Below, in pieces: positions 1 through 7,027 of a stretch of 17,499 bases of DNA. Position numbers and translations under genes: made by a program. Numbering within the stretch: position 1 is the stretch's first letter; the number at the start of each line of letters is the position of its first letter. The notes beneath the pieces were generated by a model. It made no database searches. It was given only the letters and a program-made list of their open reading frames with translations, and was not told where the DNA came from. The stretch is from Methyloceanibacter sp. Its GTDB lineage: Bacteria > Pseudomonadota > Alphaproteobacteria > Rhizobiales > Methyloligellaceae. The stretch is taken from assembly GCA_016649675.1 (NCBI GenBank), contig JAENXG010000018.1, positions 1 to 17,499 of the forward strand, written 5' to 3'.

Positions 1-687
1 GAGCTCAGCCACGTGGCGCAGGGCTTGGGCCAAGGCTGCCTTCGCCTTTCCTCGCAGCTCCGCGAGCAGGGCTTTGAGGCCTTCGCTCGTGTCGCCGGAA
101 AGCACGCGTTCGGGCGATGTCCCGTGGCGGTGAAGCGCATCCGCCGGAAGATAGACACGGCCTTCGTGGGCGTGCACCGGCAATGCCCGCATCAGGCCGG
201 TAAGACCATAAGCCATGCCTGCTGCCGATGCCGCCGGCTCAAGAGCCTGGCCCCGCGCTCCAAGACACGTCGCTGCCAAGGCGAACAGCGCGCCGGCTGT
301 GTCATCAAGATAGGCTTCGAGCGCCGGCCAGTCGGGCATGATCCTCGTGGCCACATCGAATTCGCGGGCATCGATTAGGGCGGCGATGCGCTCAGGCGGC
401 AACGCGCGATCTTTGAGCGTCGCGCCGACAGCGTCGGCAACGGGATGGCCGGTGGCCTCGCCCTTGACTGCGCGCTCTATCGCCTCGCGCCACCATTGCA
501 GCCGAATCGCGCCGAGATCGGGCTCGCTCACCTGCTCGGCGATGCGGGCGAGCTCGACGTTGAAGGCGTAAAGGGCGAAGAGATCGGGGCGCGCGCCAGG
601 CGGAACGAACAGGGCGGCAAGGCTGCGGTCGGGATCGCCGTCCCGGGCGATGCGTCTTACGGTGTCGCCTCGCCCGGCCTCATGCAA
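1..687 (-). CDS. Squalene/phytoene synthase family protein, NDUFAF6-like (5' part, runs off left edge)
   Basis: I translated 229 residues on the minus strand with no stop before the window edge; the C-terminus lies outside. The family fold is clear from LFALYAFNVELARIAE (residues 37-51), IRLQWWREAIER (61-72) and GLTGLMRALPVHAHEGRVYLP (161-181). Members with both Asp-rich motifs condense prenyl diphosphates. Here the first motif region reads ELARIAEQVSEPD and the second reads GLMRALP, so neither DxxxD magnesium site is present. That matches the branch related to the mitochondrial complex I assembly factor NDUFAF6, so a non-enzymatic or assembly role is inferred. The start is TTG at 687, because the only upstream in-frame codons before the stop at 702-700 offer no other start; GAGGCGAG lies upstream. 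It follows secF by 25 bases and is probably cotranscribed with it. In related genomes an Mth938-like gene often lies between the two, and none is here. Confidence 0.82.
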   Translation of the reverse strand, partial: MHEAGRGDTVRRIARDGDPDRSLAALFVPPGARPDLFALYAFNVELARIAEQVSEPDLGAIRLQWWREAIERAVKGEATGHPVADAVGATLKDRALPPERIAALIDAREFDVATRIMPDWPALEAYLDDTAGALFALAATCLGARGQALEPAASAAGMAYGLTGLMRALPVHAHEGRVYLPADALHRHGTSPERVLSGDTSEGLKALLAELRGKAKAALAQALRHVAEL

Positions 688-712
688 GGTCCGCTCGCCT
701 CAACCGTCAGGA

Positions 713-1666
713 TCAAATGCGCGCCGGCGCCGCTCCTCTGCCCTTGGCGGGCACCGCGCTCGGGCTGAACGCGTCGCGCTTCACCCCGAGGATCAATTGC
801 AGCGGCGACGCCACGAAGATGGACGAGTAGGCGCCGATGACGATGCCCCAGCACATGGCAAGGGCGAAGCCGAAGATCGCCTCGCCGCCGACAATGAGGA
901 ACGGCATCATGGCGAGGAAGGTGGTGACGTGGGTCAGCACCGTGCGCGAGAGCGTCTCGTTAATGGAGAGATCGAGCAGCTCGACCAGCGGCATGCGCTT
1001 ATATTTGCGCAAATTCTCTCGCACCCGGTCGAAGATCACCACCTTGTCGTTGAGCGAATAGCCGATGATGGTGAGAATGGCCGCGATGCTCGACAGGTTG
1101 AATTCGAGCTGGAGCGCGGAATAGAGCCCGATGGTGCCGGTGACGTCGTGGATCAGGGACGCGATTGCCGCCACGGCAAACTGCCATTCGAAGCGGAACC
1201 ACACATAGATCAGGATGCCGAGCATGGCCACGACGACGGCGATGGTGCCGCTCGCGATCAGCTCGGAGGACACGGTGGGGCCGACGATCTCGACGCGGCG
1301 GTATTCGACCGTGTCGCCGAGCGCCTGCTTCACCTTGGCGATCGAGGCCTGCTGCTGTTGCTCCGTCGGCTGGGCAGCGATGCGAATGAGGATCGCGTTC
1401 GGCGCTCCGAATTCCTGGATCTGCACCTCGCCGAGGCCGAGCCCGCTCATCTTGCTACGAATGTCGGAGAGATTGGCCGGGCTTTCCTTGGTCTGAATCT
1501 CGATCAGGGTCCCGCCCTGGAAGTCGATGCCGAAATTCAGCCCGACGGTCGCGACGAGAATGAGCGGAACGACCGTCAGCAGCGCGGACACGATCCAGGT
1601 GATCGTCCGCAAGCCGACGAAATCGATCTTGGTGTCCGGCGGGACGAAACTGAAGCCTCTGAACAT
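713..1666 (-). CDS. secF: Protein translocase subunit SecF
   Basis: SecF is an inner-membrane RND-family subunit that pairs with SecD and uses the proton motive force to pull secreted chains through SecYEG. The 317-residue protein has a short cytoplasmic N-terminus (FRGFSFVPPDTKIDF), a first membrane span at about 22-42, and then the conserved GIDFQGGT motif (46-53) that opens the periplasmic P4-type domain. A cluster of spans follows from about 138 to 292. The signature SLNDKVVIFDRVRENLRK is at residues 204-221. Length is normal for an alphaproteobacterial SecF. The ATG at 1666 lies 12 bases after the secD stop; the purine-rich AGGGA that serves as ribosome-binding site begins inside the secD TAG stop codon, so the two genes are probably translationally coupled. 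The tail after residue 297 is Ala/Pro/Gly/Lys-rich and variable in the family. Confidence 0.97.
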   Translation of the reverse strand: MFRGFSFVPPDTKIDFVGLRTITWIVSALLTVVPLILVATVGLNFGIDFQGGTLIEIQTKESPANLSDIRSKMSGLGLGEVQIQEFGAPNAILIRIAAQPTEQQQQASIAKVKQALGDTVEYRRVEIVGPTVSSELIASGTIAVVVAMLGILIYVWFRFEWQFAVAAIASLIHDVTGTIGLYSALQLEFNLSSIAAILTIIGYSLNDKVVIFDRVRENLRKYKRMPLVELLDLSINETLSRTVLTHVTTFLAMMPFLIVGGEAIFGFALAMCWGIVIGAYSSIFVASPLQLILGVKRDAFSPSAVPAKGRGAAPARI

Positions 1667-1678
1667 TTCGGGTATTCC

Positions 1679-3319
1679 CTAGATCGGAATGAGTTGTGGC
1701 CGCGTCCAGCGCAGCCAATAGGTGACCATCATCCGCGTCACGGTCACTGCGGTGAACATCGAGGTGAGGATGCCGATCGTCAGCGTGACGGCGAAGCCGC
1801 GCACCGGCCCGGAGCCGAGCCAGAACAGCACGAGCGTCGAGATCAGCGTGGTCACGTTGGAGTCGATGATGGTGGCGAGCGCCCGGGTATAGCCCGCCTC
1901 AACCGAGGCGAAGGGCGACTTGCCGGTCCTGATCTCTTCGCGAATGCGCTCGTTGATGAGGACGTTGGCATCCACGGCGATGCCGATGGTGAGCACGATG
2001 CCGGCGATGCCGGGCAATGTCAGCGTCGCGCCGATGAGCGAGAGCACTCCGAAGATGAGCGCGATGTTGACGATGAGCGCGATATTGGCGAACAGGCCGA
2101 ACAGGCCATAAGCGGCAAACATGAAGATCACGACCATCAGCAGGCCGAGCAAGGCCGCCTTCTTGCCCGACGCGATCGAATCGGCGCCGAGGCTGGCTCC
2201 AACCGTCCGTTCCTCGATGACCGTGAGCTTGGCCGGGAGCGCGCCTGACCTCAGCAGCACGGCGAGATCGTTCGCCTGCTGCACAGTGAAATTGCCGCTG
2301 ATCTGTCCGGTGCCGCCGAGGATCGGCTCGCGAATGACCGGCGCCGAGATCACCTTGTTGTCGAGCACGATGGCGAAGGGCAGTCCCACATTCTCCTGTG
2401 TCACCTTGCCGAAGCGCGTGGCACCCGCGGCATCGAAGCGGAACGTCACCACCGGCTCGCCGGAACGGGAATCGAACCCGGGCTGGGCATCGACCAGATT
2501 GGCGCCGCTCACCAAGACCTGGCTCTTGAGGACATAGGGTATCGGCGCCGTGCCCTCGGGCGAGCCCTTGGGCGCGCCGACGCCATAAACCAGCTCATCG
2601 CCGGGAGGGATCTGCTTGCTCGCGGCAATTTGCGCCGCGTTGGCGGAGGGATCAACCAGCTTGAATTCGAGCTTGCCCGTCGTGCCGATGAGCTCCTTCA
2701 GGTGCTCCACGTCCTGGATGCCGGGGACCTGGACGAGAACGCGGTCGCGGCCTTCGCGCTGGATGCTCGGCTCCGTGGTGCCGAAGGCATCGACGCGCCG
2801 TCTGATGGTCTCGATCGAGGCCTGGATGGCAGAGCCCATGCGGTGGGTCATGCCGACATTGGTGAGGGTCAGCGTGACCGCGTCGTCGCCTTGGCGAGCG
2901 ACGTCGATGTCGTAGCCGGAGAAGCCGGCGAATACAGTGCCGCCCACCGGCTGGGCGATCTTCTTCAGGGCCGCAAAGGCCTTGTCCACGTCGGCGGCGT
3001 CGCGGATTTTCACCGATACGTTGCGCGCGACGACGTCTTGGGCAAGGTCGGTATAGCCGATGTGGGAGCTGCGGAGCGTCTCGCGCACGTCACCGCGCAC
3101 GGTGTTGAGCCAATCGTCGACCATCTCCTTCTCGTCGAGCTGGTAGAGGAGATGCGCGCCGCCCTGCAGATCGAGGCCGAGATTGACCTGCTTGTGCGGC
3201 AGCCAGACCGGCATGCGCGCCATGGTCGCGGAGGGGAACAGGTTCGGAAGCGCAAACAGGATGCCGGAGACGACGATGCCGAACACCAAGATCAACTTCC
3301 ATCTTTGAAAATGCAGCAT
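1679..3319 (-). CDS. secD: Protein translocase subunit SecD
   Basis: SecD forms the SecDF complex with SecF in the inner membrane and drives late steps of Sec export. The 546-residue product has an N-terminal membrane anchor (about 8-27), then NLGLDLQGGAHLLYQL (46-61), the conserved D1 motif opening the large periplasmic P1 domain. Further P1 blocks are IETIRRRVDAFG (169-180), VQVPGIQD (197-204) and FRFDAAGATRFGKVT (293-307). Five membrane spans fill roughly 385-530, including the proton-path signature GIAVDANVLINERIREEI (446-463). Length is close to that of other alphaproteobacterial SecD proteins. The gene sits 58 bases downstream of yajC and 12 upstream of secF in the classical yajC-secD-secF order. 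The site before the ATG (AAGAGCGGCC) is a weak ribosome-binding match, so coupling to yajC may matter. Confidence 0.98.
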   Translation of the reverse strand: MLHFQRWKLILVFGIVVSGILFALPNLFPSATMARMPVWLPHKQVNLGLDLQGGAHLLYQLDEKEMVDDWLNTVRGDVRETLRSSHIGYTDLAQDVVARNVSVKIRDAADVDKAFAALKKIAQPVGGTVFAGFSGYDIDVARQGDDAVTLTLTNVGMTHRMGSAIQASIETIRRRVDAFGTTEPSIQREGRDRVLVQVPGIQDVEHLKELIGTTGKLEFKLVDPSANAAQIAASKQIPPGDELVYGVGAPKGSPEGTAPIPYVLKSQVLVSGANLVDAQPGFDSRSGEPVVTFRFDAAGATRFGKVTQENVGLPFAIVLDNKVISAPVIREPILGGTGQISGNFTVQQANDLAVLLRSGALPAKLTVIEERTVGASLGADSIASGKKAALLGLLMVVIFMFAAYGLFGLFANIALIVNIALIFGVLSLIGATLTLPGIAGIVLTIGIAVDANVLINERIREEIRTGKSPFASVEAGYTRALATIIDSNVTTLISTLVLFWLGSGPVRGFAVTLTIGILTSMFTAVTVTRMMVTYWLRWTRPQLIPI

Positions 3320-3377
3320 GGCCGCTCTTGCAACTCCAGATCAGGCTAACGGTTGAAGCGATTGAGCTCGAAGGGTT

Positions 3378-3722
3378 TCATTCCGAGGTAGCCTTGGCCT
3401 TTGCGGCGGGAGCGGCCTCCCCCTTCCCGCGCACCTCGGAGACCGTGGAGCGCACGACCTTGATCTTGACCCCCTCGGCGATCTCCACCTGAAGCTCCTG
3501 GTCGTCAGCCTTGGTCACCTTGCCGATGATGCCGCCGGAGGTCACGACGGTATCGCCGCGGCGGATGGCGGCGACCATCGCCTGATGGTCCTTGAGCCGC
3601 TTCTGCTGCGGCCGGATCATCAGGAAATACATGATCCCGATGATTAGCATGGTCGGAACGATCAGGCTATTCAGGTAGTCGAAGGCGCCTGGGGCGGCTT
3701 GAGCGTAGGCGATACCGGTCAT
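3378..3722 (-). CDS. yajC: Preprotein translocase accessory subunit YajC
   Basis: YajC is a small inner-membrane protein that associates with SecDF and the Sec channel. The 114-residue product shows the family pattern: an N-terminal hydrophobic span (LIVPTMLIIGIMYFLMIRP, about 20-38), immediately followed by PQQKRLKDHQAMVAAIRRGD and then VVTSGGIIGKV, a signature of the soluble domain. The last 15-20 residues are a low-complexity Ala/Lys tail. The ATG at 3722 has a good AGGAG ribosome-binding site six bases upstream (GGACAGGAGCA). It is the first gene of the yajC-secD-secF unit; a candidate sigma-70 promoter lies at 3818-3845. It is divergent from the DUF815-type ATPase gene. Confidence 0.97.
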   Translation of the reverse strand: MTGIAYAQAAPGAFDYLNSLIVPTMLIIGIMYFLMIRPQQKRLKDHQAMVAAIRRGDTVVTSGGIIGKVTKADDQELQVEIAEGVKIKVVRSTVSEVRGKGEAAPAAKAKATSE

Positions 3723-3817
3723 TGCTCCTGTCCTTTGCTTGGCTTAAGGATGGCCGCCCTCGGCCAATGAGGCCCTTTCGTCTTTCGACCGGGCCCTTAT
3801 CTCGCGAAGGTGGCGCG

Positions 3818-3845
3818 ACTATAGCCACCTCAATCGCCTTTGCAA
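3818..3845 (-). promoter_or_regulatory. Candidate sigma-70 promoter for yajC-secD-secF
   Basis: Reading the minus strand, TTGCAA (3845-3840) is followed by a 16-base spacer and TATAGT (3823-3818). This is a 4/6 match to the -35 box and a 5/6 match to the -10 box, with acceptable spacing for an extended sigma-70-type promoter. Transcription would start near 3811, giving a leader of roughly 90 bases to the yajC ATG. The -35 box lies only about 10 bases from the ATG of the divergent ATPase gene, so the two transcription units share very little control DNA. This is a pattern match only. Confidence 0.45.
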
Positions 3846-3855
3846 CGGGCGCGAC

Positions 3856-4701
3856 ATGAACTTTCAGGAGCCGCTTTCGGGGCTTATCGAGCGGATTGCC
3901 CGCGCGCTCGAGCGTCTTGGGCCGCGCGCGGCGGACACGCCCGACTTCGAGGGCCACAACGCCTTCGTCTGGCAGGCCGAGACTGAAGGCTTTCTCCCCA
4001 TCGAGGACGTCAACCGGGTGCCGCTTCCGCTGCTGAAAGGCATCGACCGGATGCGCGACACGCTCCTGGCCAATACGGAGCGCTTCGCCCGCGGCCTTCC
4101 CGCCAACAACGCGCTCCTTTGGGGCGCACGCGGCATGGGCAAGAGCTCCCTCGTCAAGGCCGTGCATGGCGAGGTCGGCAGGCTGAAGCTCGTCGAGATC
4201 CATCGTGAGGACATTGGCTCTTTGCCGCGCCTCCTCGGCCATTTGCGCGAGCAGCCCGGCTACCGCTTCATCCTGTTCTGCGACGACCTCTCTTTCGAGG
4301 CGCCCGACACCTCCTACAAGTCGCTGAAGGCCGTGCTCGAAGGCGGTATCGAGGGACGGCCGCCCAACGTCCTCTTTTATGCGACCTCCAACCGCCGGCA
4401 TCTCATGCCGCGGGAGATGGTGGACAACGAGCGCTCGACCGCCATCAACCCTGGCGAGGCGGTCGAGGAGAAGCTCTCGCTGTCGGATCGCTTCGGGCTG
4501 TGGATCGGCTTCCACAATTGCAGCCAGGACGAATATCTCGAGATGGTGCGGGCTTACGCCGAGCATTACCGCCTCGACATTCCCGACAGCGTGCTGAAGA
4601 AGGAGGCGCTCGCCTGGGCGCTCGGACGCGGCAGCCGCTCAGGCCGCGTCGCCTGGCAATATATCCAGGACCTCGCCGGCCGGCTCGGCACGGCGCTTTA
4701 G
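3856..4701 (+). CDS. AAA+ ATPase, DUF815 family
   Basis: This 281-residue protein is a predicted cytoplasmic AAA+ ATPase of the DUF815 type; its substrate is not known to me. Visible motifs in order: Walker A GARGMGKSS (90-98), Walker B FILFCDDLSFE (138-148), sensor 1 YATSNRRHL (175-183), an arginine-finger candidate SDRFGLW (210-216) and a sensor-2-like GSRSGRVAWQY (259-269). All the residues needed for ATP binding and hydrolysis look intact. It is the only plus-strand gene in the window. It starts at an ATG next to the -35 box of the yajC promoter, with only a weak purine stretch (ACGGGCGCGAC) before it, and its stop lies 3 bases from the stop of the convergent NlpD-like gene. I recall the same gene next to yajC in other Rhizobiales, which would make it a settled neighbour rather than a recent arrival, but the sequence here cannot show that. 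Confidence 0.85.
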   Translation: MNFQEPLSGLIERIARALERLGPRAADTPDFEGHNAFVWQAETEGFLPIEDVNRVPLPLLKGIDRMRDTLLANTERFARGLPANNALLWGARGMGKSSLVKAVHGEVGRLKLVEIHREDIGSLPRLLGHLREQPGYRFILFCDDLSFEAPDTSYKSLKAVLEGGIEGRPPNVLFYATSNRRHLMPREMVDNERSTAINPGEAVEEKLSLSDRFGLWIGFHNCSQDEYLEMVRAYAEHYRLDIPDSVLKKEALAWALGRGSRSGRVAWQYIQDLAGRLGTAL

Positions 4702-4704
4702 TGG

Positions 4705-6102
4705 CTAGTCGGCGCTGGCCGCCTGATCGTTCATGAACTTGGTGGGGTCGACCGGGCGCGAGCCTTTGCGCAGCTCGAAATGCACCTGCGGCTGGGTAAC
4801 CGAGCCGGTGGCGCCGGCCTTGGCGATGATCTGGCCGCGGCGGACCTTGTCGCCCCGCTTGACCAGGATCTCGTCGTTATGGGCGTAGGCCGACACCCAG
4901 TTATTGGCGTGCCTGATGAGGATGAGATTGCCATAGCCCTTGAGCTCGTTGCCGGCATAGGCGACGACCCCATTCTCGGCCGCCTTCACTGAGGTCCCTT
5001 GCGGGACGGCGACGTCGATGCCGTCATTGTGTCCGCCGTCAGGCTTGGTGCCGAACTCGGAGATGACGCGTCCCTTCACCGGCCAACGGAAGCTGTTGCC
5101 CGACATGGGCTCGGGCGTCGGAAGCTGATCGTTGCTCGCGACATGCGAGCCGCCCTCGCCGGTGACCTCGGGCGAGGCGGCGACGTCGCTCGCCGCACCG
5201 GCTGGCTTGCCAGGCTTGGCATCGGCCGCCTTTCCGCCCGGGTGAGACTCCTCTTCAGCCAAAGAGGTGCCTCCCGGCGCGGGGATCGTCGTCGTCTTGA
5301 CCACGTGCACATCCGGTCCAGCCTTTGGCGCGGCGGACTTAGAGTCTTTCGCGGCCACGACCGGCGCGGAGCCCTTGGCCGGGATCACCAGCACCTGGCC
5401 GATCTGCAGCTTATCGGCACGAAGCTTGTTGCGGGCGATCAGCGCCTTCTCGTCGACGCCGACCTTATCGGCGATGACATGGGGCGTGTCGCCCTTCTGC
5501 ACCTTGTAGGTCGATTCAGGGCTTGCGGACGCGGCCGCCTCGACCCCTTTCGACTGGGCGCCGGGAATGATCAGGTCCTGGCCGATATGGAGGCGCCCGT
5601 CGGCGAGATTGTTGGCGCTCATGATGGTCTCGACCGGCACACCGTAGCGGCGCGAGAGGACGGAGAGCGTATCGCCTTTGGCGACCTTGACGTGGCGCCC
5701 CGAAGCGGCACCGCTCATGACCGCAGGCTCTGCGCGAGGCGCACCTTCCGCGCCGTAAGTCGCATGCTGCGCCTTCAAACGCGCGCTCGGCGCTGGCGAA
5801 TAGTCGGCGGTCGGTCGCGGCGAGTAGGAGGCAGGCGGAGGCAGACTGGTCCGCGCAATTCGCCCGCCGGGCTGGTATCCCCCGGAGCTGTAGACCGACT
5901 CCGAAGGAACCGGCAGCGAAGAGGTCTCGGTCAGATCGGCGCTGCCGCCGTTGGACGAGGAAGAGTCGGTCAGCGCGAAGGACGGGAAGTCGAAACGCGA
6001 GGAGCCTGAGCTGCAGCCTGAGACGGTGAGCGCCACCCCCGCAACTGCCAGGAGTCCACAGGCGCAGCGGCCATGACTCGACCAGAACGCCGCCTGTCGC
6101 AT
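4705..6102 (-). CDS. nlpD: NlpD-like lipoprotein: two LysM domains plus degenerate LytM (M23) domain
   Basis: Predicted envelope lipoprotein of 465 residues that binds peptidoglycan. From the ATG at 6102: a signal peptide ending in the lipobox LTVSGC (Cys30), a Ser/Pro-rich linker, LysM 1 (about 137-180, VKVAKGDTLSVLSRRYGV), LysM 2 (199-242, YKVQKGDTPHVIADKVGV), a second linker of about 95 residues, and a LytM domain (338-457). In active M23 enzymes the zinc ligands are HxxxD and HxH; here these read NDGID (Asn359) and QVH (Gln439), so two histidines are missing, as in E. coli NlpD. It therefore probably activates an amidase rather than cutting peptidoglycan. The frame stays open to a TTG at 6159, but the lipoprotein signal and the GGAAGAGGG just before the ATG favour 6102. 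The gene lies downstream of pcm, the usual pcm-nlpD order. Its stop is 3 bases from the stop of the convergent ATPase gene. Confidence 0.9.
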   Translation of the reverse strand: MRQAAFWSSHGRCACGLLAVAGVALTVSGCSSGSSRFDFPSFALTDSSSSNGGSADLTETSSLPVPSESVYSSGGYQPGGRIARTSLPPPASYSPRPTADYSPAPSARLKAQHATYGAEGAPRAEPAVMSGAASGRHVKVAKGDTLSVLSRRYGVPVETIMSANNLADGRLHIGQDLIIPGAQSKGVEAAASASPESTYKVQKGDTPHVIADKVGVDEKALIARNKLRADKLQIGQVLVIPAKGSAPVVAAKDSKSAAPKAGPDVHVVKTTTIPAPGGTSLAEEESHPGGKAADAKPGKPAGAASDVAASPEVTGEGGSHVASNDQLPTPEPMSGNSFRWPVKGRVISEFGTKPDGGHNDGIDVAVPQGTSVKAAENGVVAYAGNELKGYGNLILIRHANNWVSAYAHNDEILVKRGDKVRRGQIIAKAGATGSVTQPQVHFELRKGSRPVDPTKFMNDQAASAD

Positions 6103-6152
6103 CCCTCTTCCACCCCCAAAAAAACCGTCCCTGGAGTAAAGCGCGCGAGGGG

Positions 6153-6167
6153 TTAACAAGCTGTTAA
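6153..6167. promoter_or_regulatory. Perfect inverted repeat upstream of the NlpD-like gene, possible operator
   Basis: TTAACAAGCTGTTAA is a perfect palindrome with 6-base arms and a 3-base centre. It lies in the 107-base gap between the pcm stop and the NlpD-like ATG, about 50 bases upstream of that ATG. It is A+T-rich in an otherwise G+C-rich gap. The position and symmetry would suit a binding site for a dimeric repressor or activator, but I cannot assign a regulator, and a chance palindrome of this size is not excluded. Confidence 0.25.
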
Positions 6168-6209
6168 GGTTCTTCCTGGAACGGCTGAAATGAATCGCCG
6201 AACAAGGGC

Positions 6210-6896
6210 TTAGGCGTCTTCCGGCGTGTTGCCCCGCGCGCCCTTAGGCTGACGCGCGCCGACCCCCGCCCGGCCATGCACGAGCGGCACGAAGCGGACC
6301 GCGAGCAGAGGCTTCTCGGCAAACCCCTCCTCGGTCTTGTCGATCTGCACGAGCTGCTGCGTATCGCGGGTCTCGCCCAAGGGAATGATCATGCGGCCGC
6401 CCACTTTGAGCTGATCGAGGAGCGCGGGCGGGGCCTCGGGCGCCGCCGCCGTGACGATGATGCGGTCGAAGGGCGCCTGCGGCGGCCAGCCGAGCCAGCC
6501 GTCGCCGATGATGGTAGTGACATTGGTGATGTTGAGCTTGGCGAAGCGGCGCTCGGCGGACTTTTGCAGCTCCCGCCAGCGCTCGACGGTATAGACCCGG
6601 CGGCAGAGATGGGAGAGCACCGCCGCCTGGTAGCCCGACCCCGTGCCGATCTCGAGGATCTTGTGGCGGTCGTCGAGCTCGAGCTTCTCCGTCATGAAGG
6701 CGACGACGAAGGGCTGAGAGATGGTCTGCCCGCATTCGATGGGCAGCGCGATGTCCTGATAGGCGTGGTCGGCGAAGGCCTCGTCGACGAAGAGCTCGCG
6801 CGGCACCCGCTCGATGGCGCGGAGCACCTTGGTGTCGCGGATGCCGCGACGCCTGAGCTGCATGATAAGACCGATCTGGTCTTGCGCGGATGCCAT
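6210..6896 (-). CDS. pcm: Protein-L-isoaspartate O-methyltransferase
   Basis: This cytoplasmic repair enzyme uses S-adenosylmethionine to methylate L-isoaspartyl residues in aged proteins, which allows them to return to normal aspartate. The 228-residue sequence holds the active-site block IECGQTISQPFVVAFMTE (53-70), with the catalytic Thr-Ile-Ser at 58-60, and the SAM-binding motif LEIGTGSGYQAA (81-92). VYTVERWREL (101-110), GDGWLGWP (131-138) and FDRIIVTAAAPEAP (143-156) are further class I methyltransferase blocks. Length is typical. The ATG at 6896 has a strong purine site, AGGGGGGTGG, shortly upstream. It is followed by the NlpD-like gene after 107 bases. The gene normally found just before it, surE, is absent: only 131 bases separate it from serS. 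Confidence 0.97.
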   Translation of the reverse strand: MASAQDQIGLIMQLRRRGIRDTKVLRAIERVPRELFVDEAFADHAYQDIALPIECGQTISQPFVVAFMTEKLELDDRHKILEIGTGSGYQAAVLSHLCRRVYTVERWRELQKSAERRFAKLNITNVTTIIGDGWLGWPPQAPFDRIIVTAAAPEAPPALLDQLKVGGRMIIPLGETRDTQQLVQIDKTEEGFAEKPLLAVRFVPLVHGRAGVGARQPKGARGNTPEDA

Positions 6897-7027
6897 GGCT
6901 GATCCACCCCCCTTACGAGGCGGTTTCCCGAGTATCTGACGATTCTTGGGCGCTGTCCTGAAGACTATGGCGCCAATCGCTTAAGACTTCGGCGAGCTTC
7001 GCGCGTGTTCCTGACGAACCGACGGGC

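Noticed and set aside
650..2248. Long plus-strand open frame of about 530 codons opposite secF and secD
   Set aside because: It is antisense to two unmistakable genes. Its composition (His, Arg, Asp, Glu-rich) is what the opposite strand of G+C-rich coding DNA gives, and it resembles no family.
3667..4566. Minus-strand open frame of about 300 codons opposite the DUF815-type ATPase
   Set aside because: The plus-strand frame carries intact Walker A, Walker B and sensor motifs, while this one has none and runs into yajC.
6102..6159. Upstream TTG start for the NlpD-like gene giving 19 more residues
   Set aside because: The extension would place Arg and Gly residues ahead of a standard lipoprotein signal peptide. 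The ATG at 6102 has the ribosome-binding site and the right distance to the lipobox.
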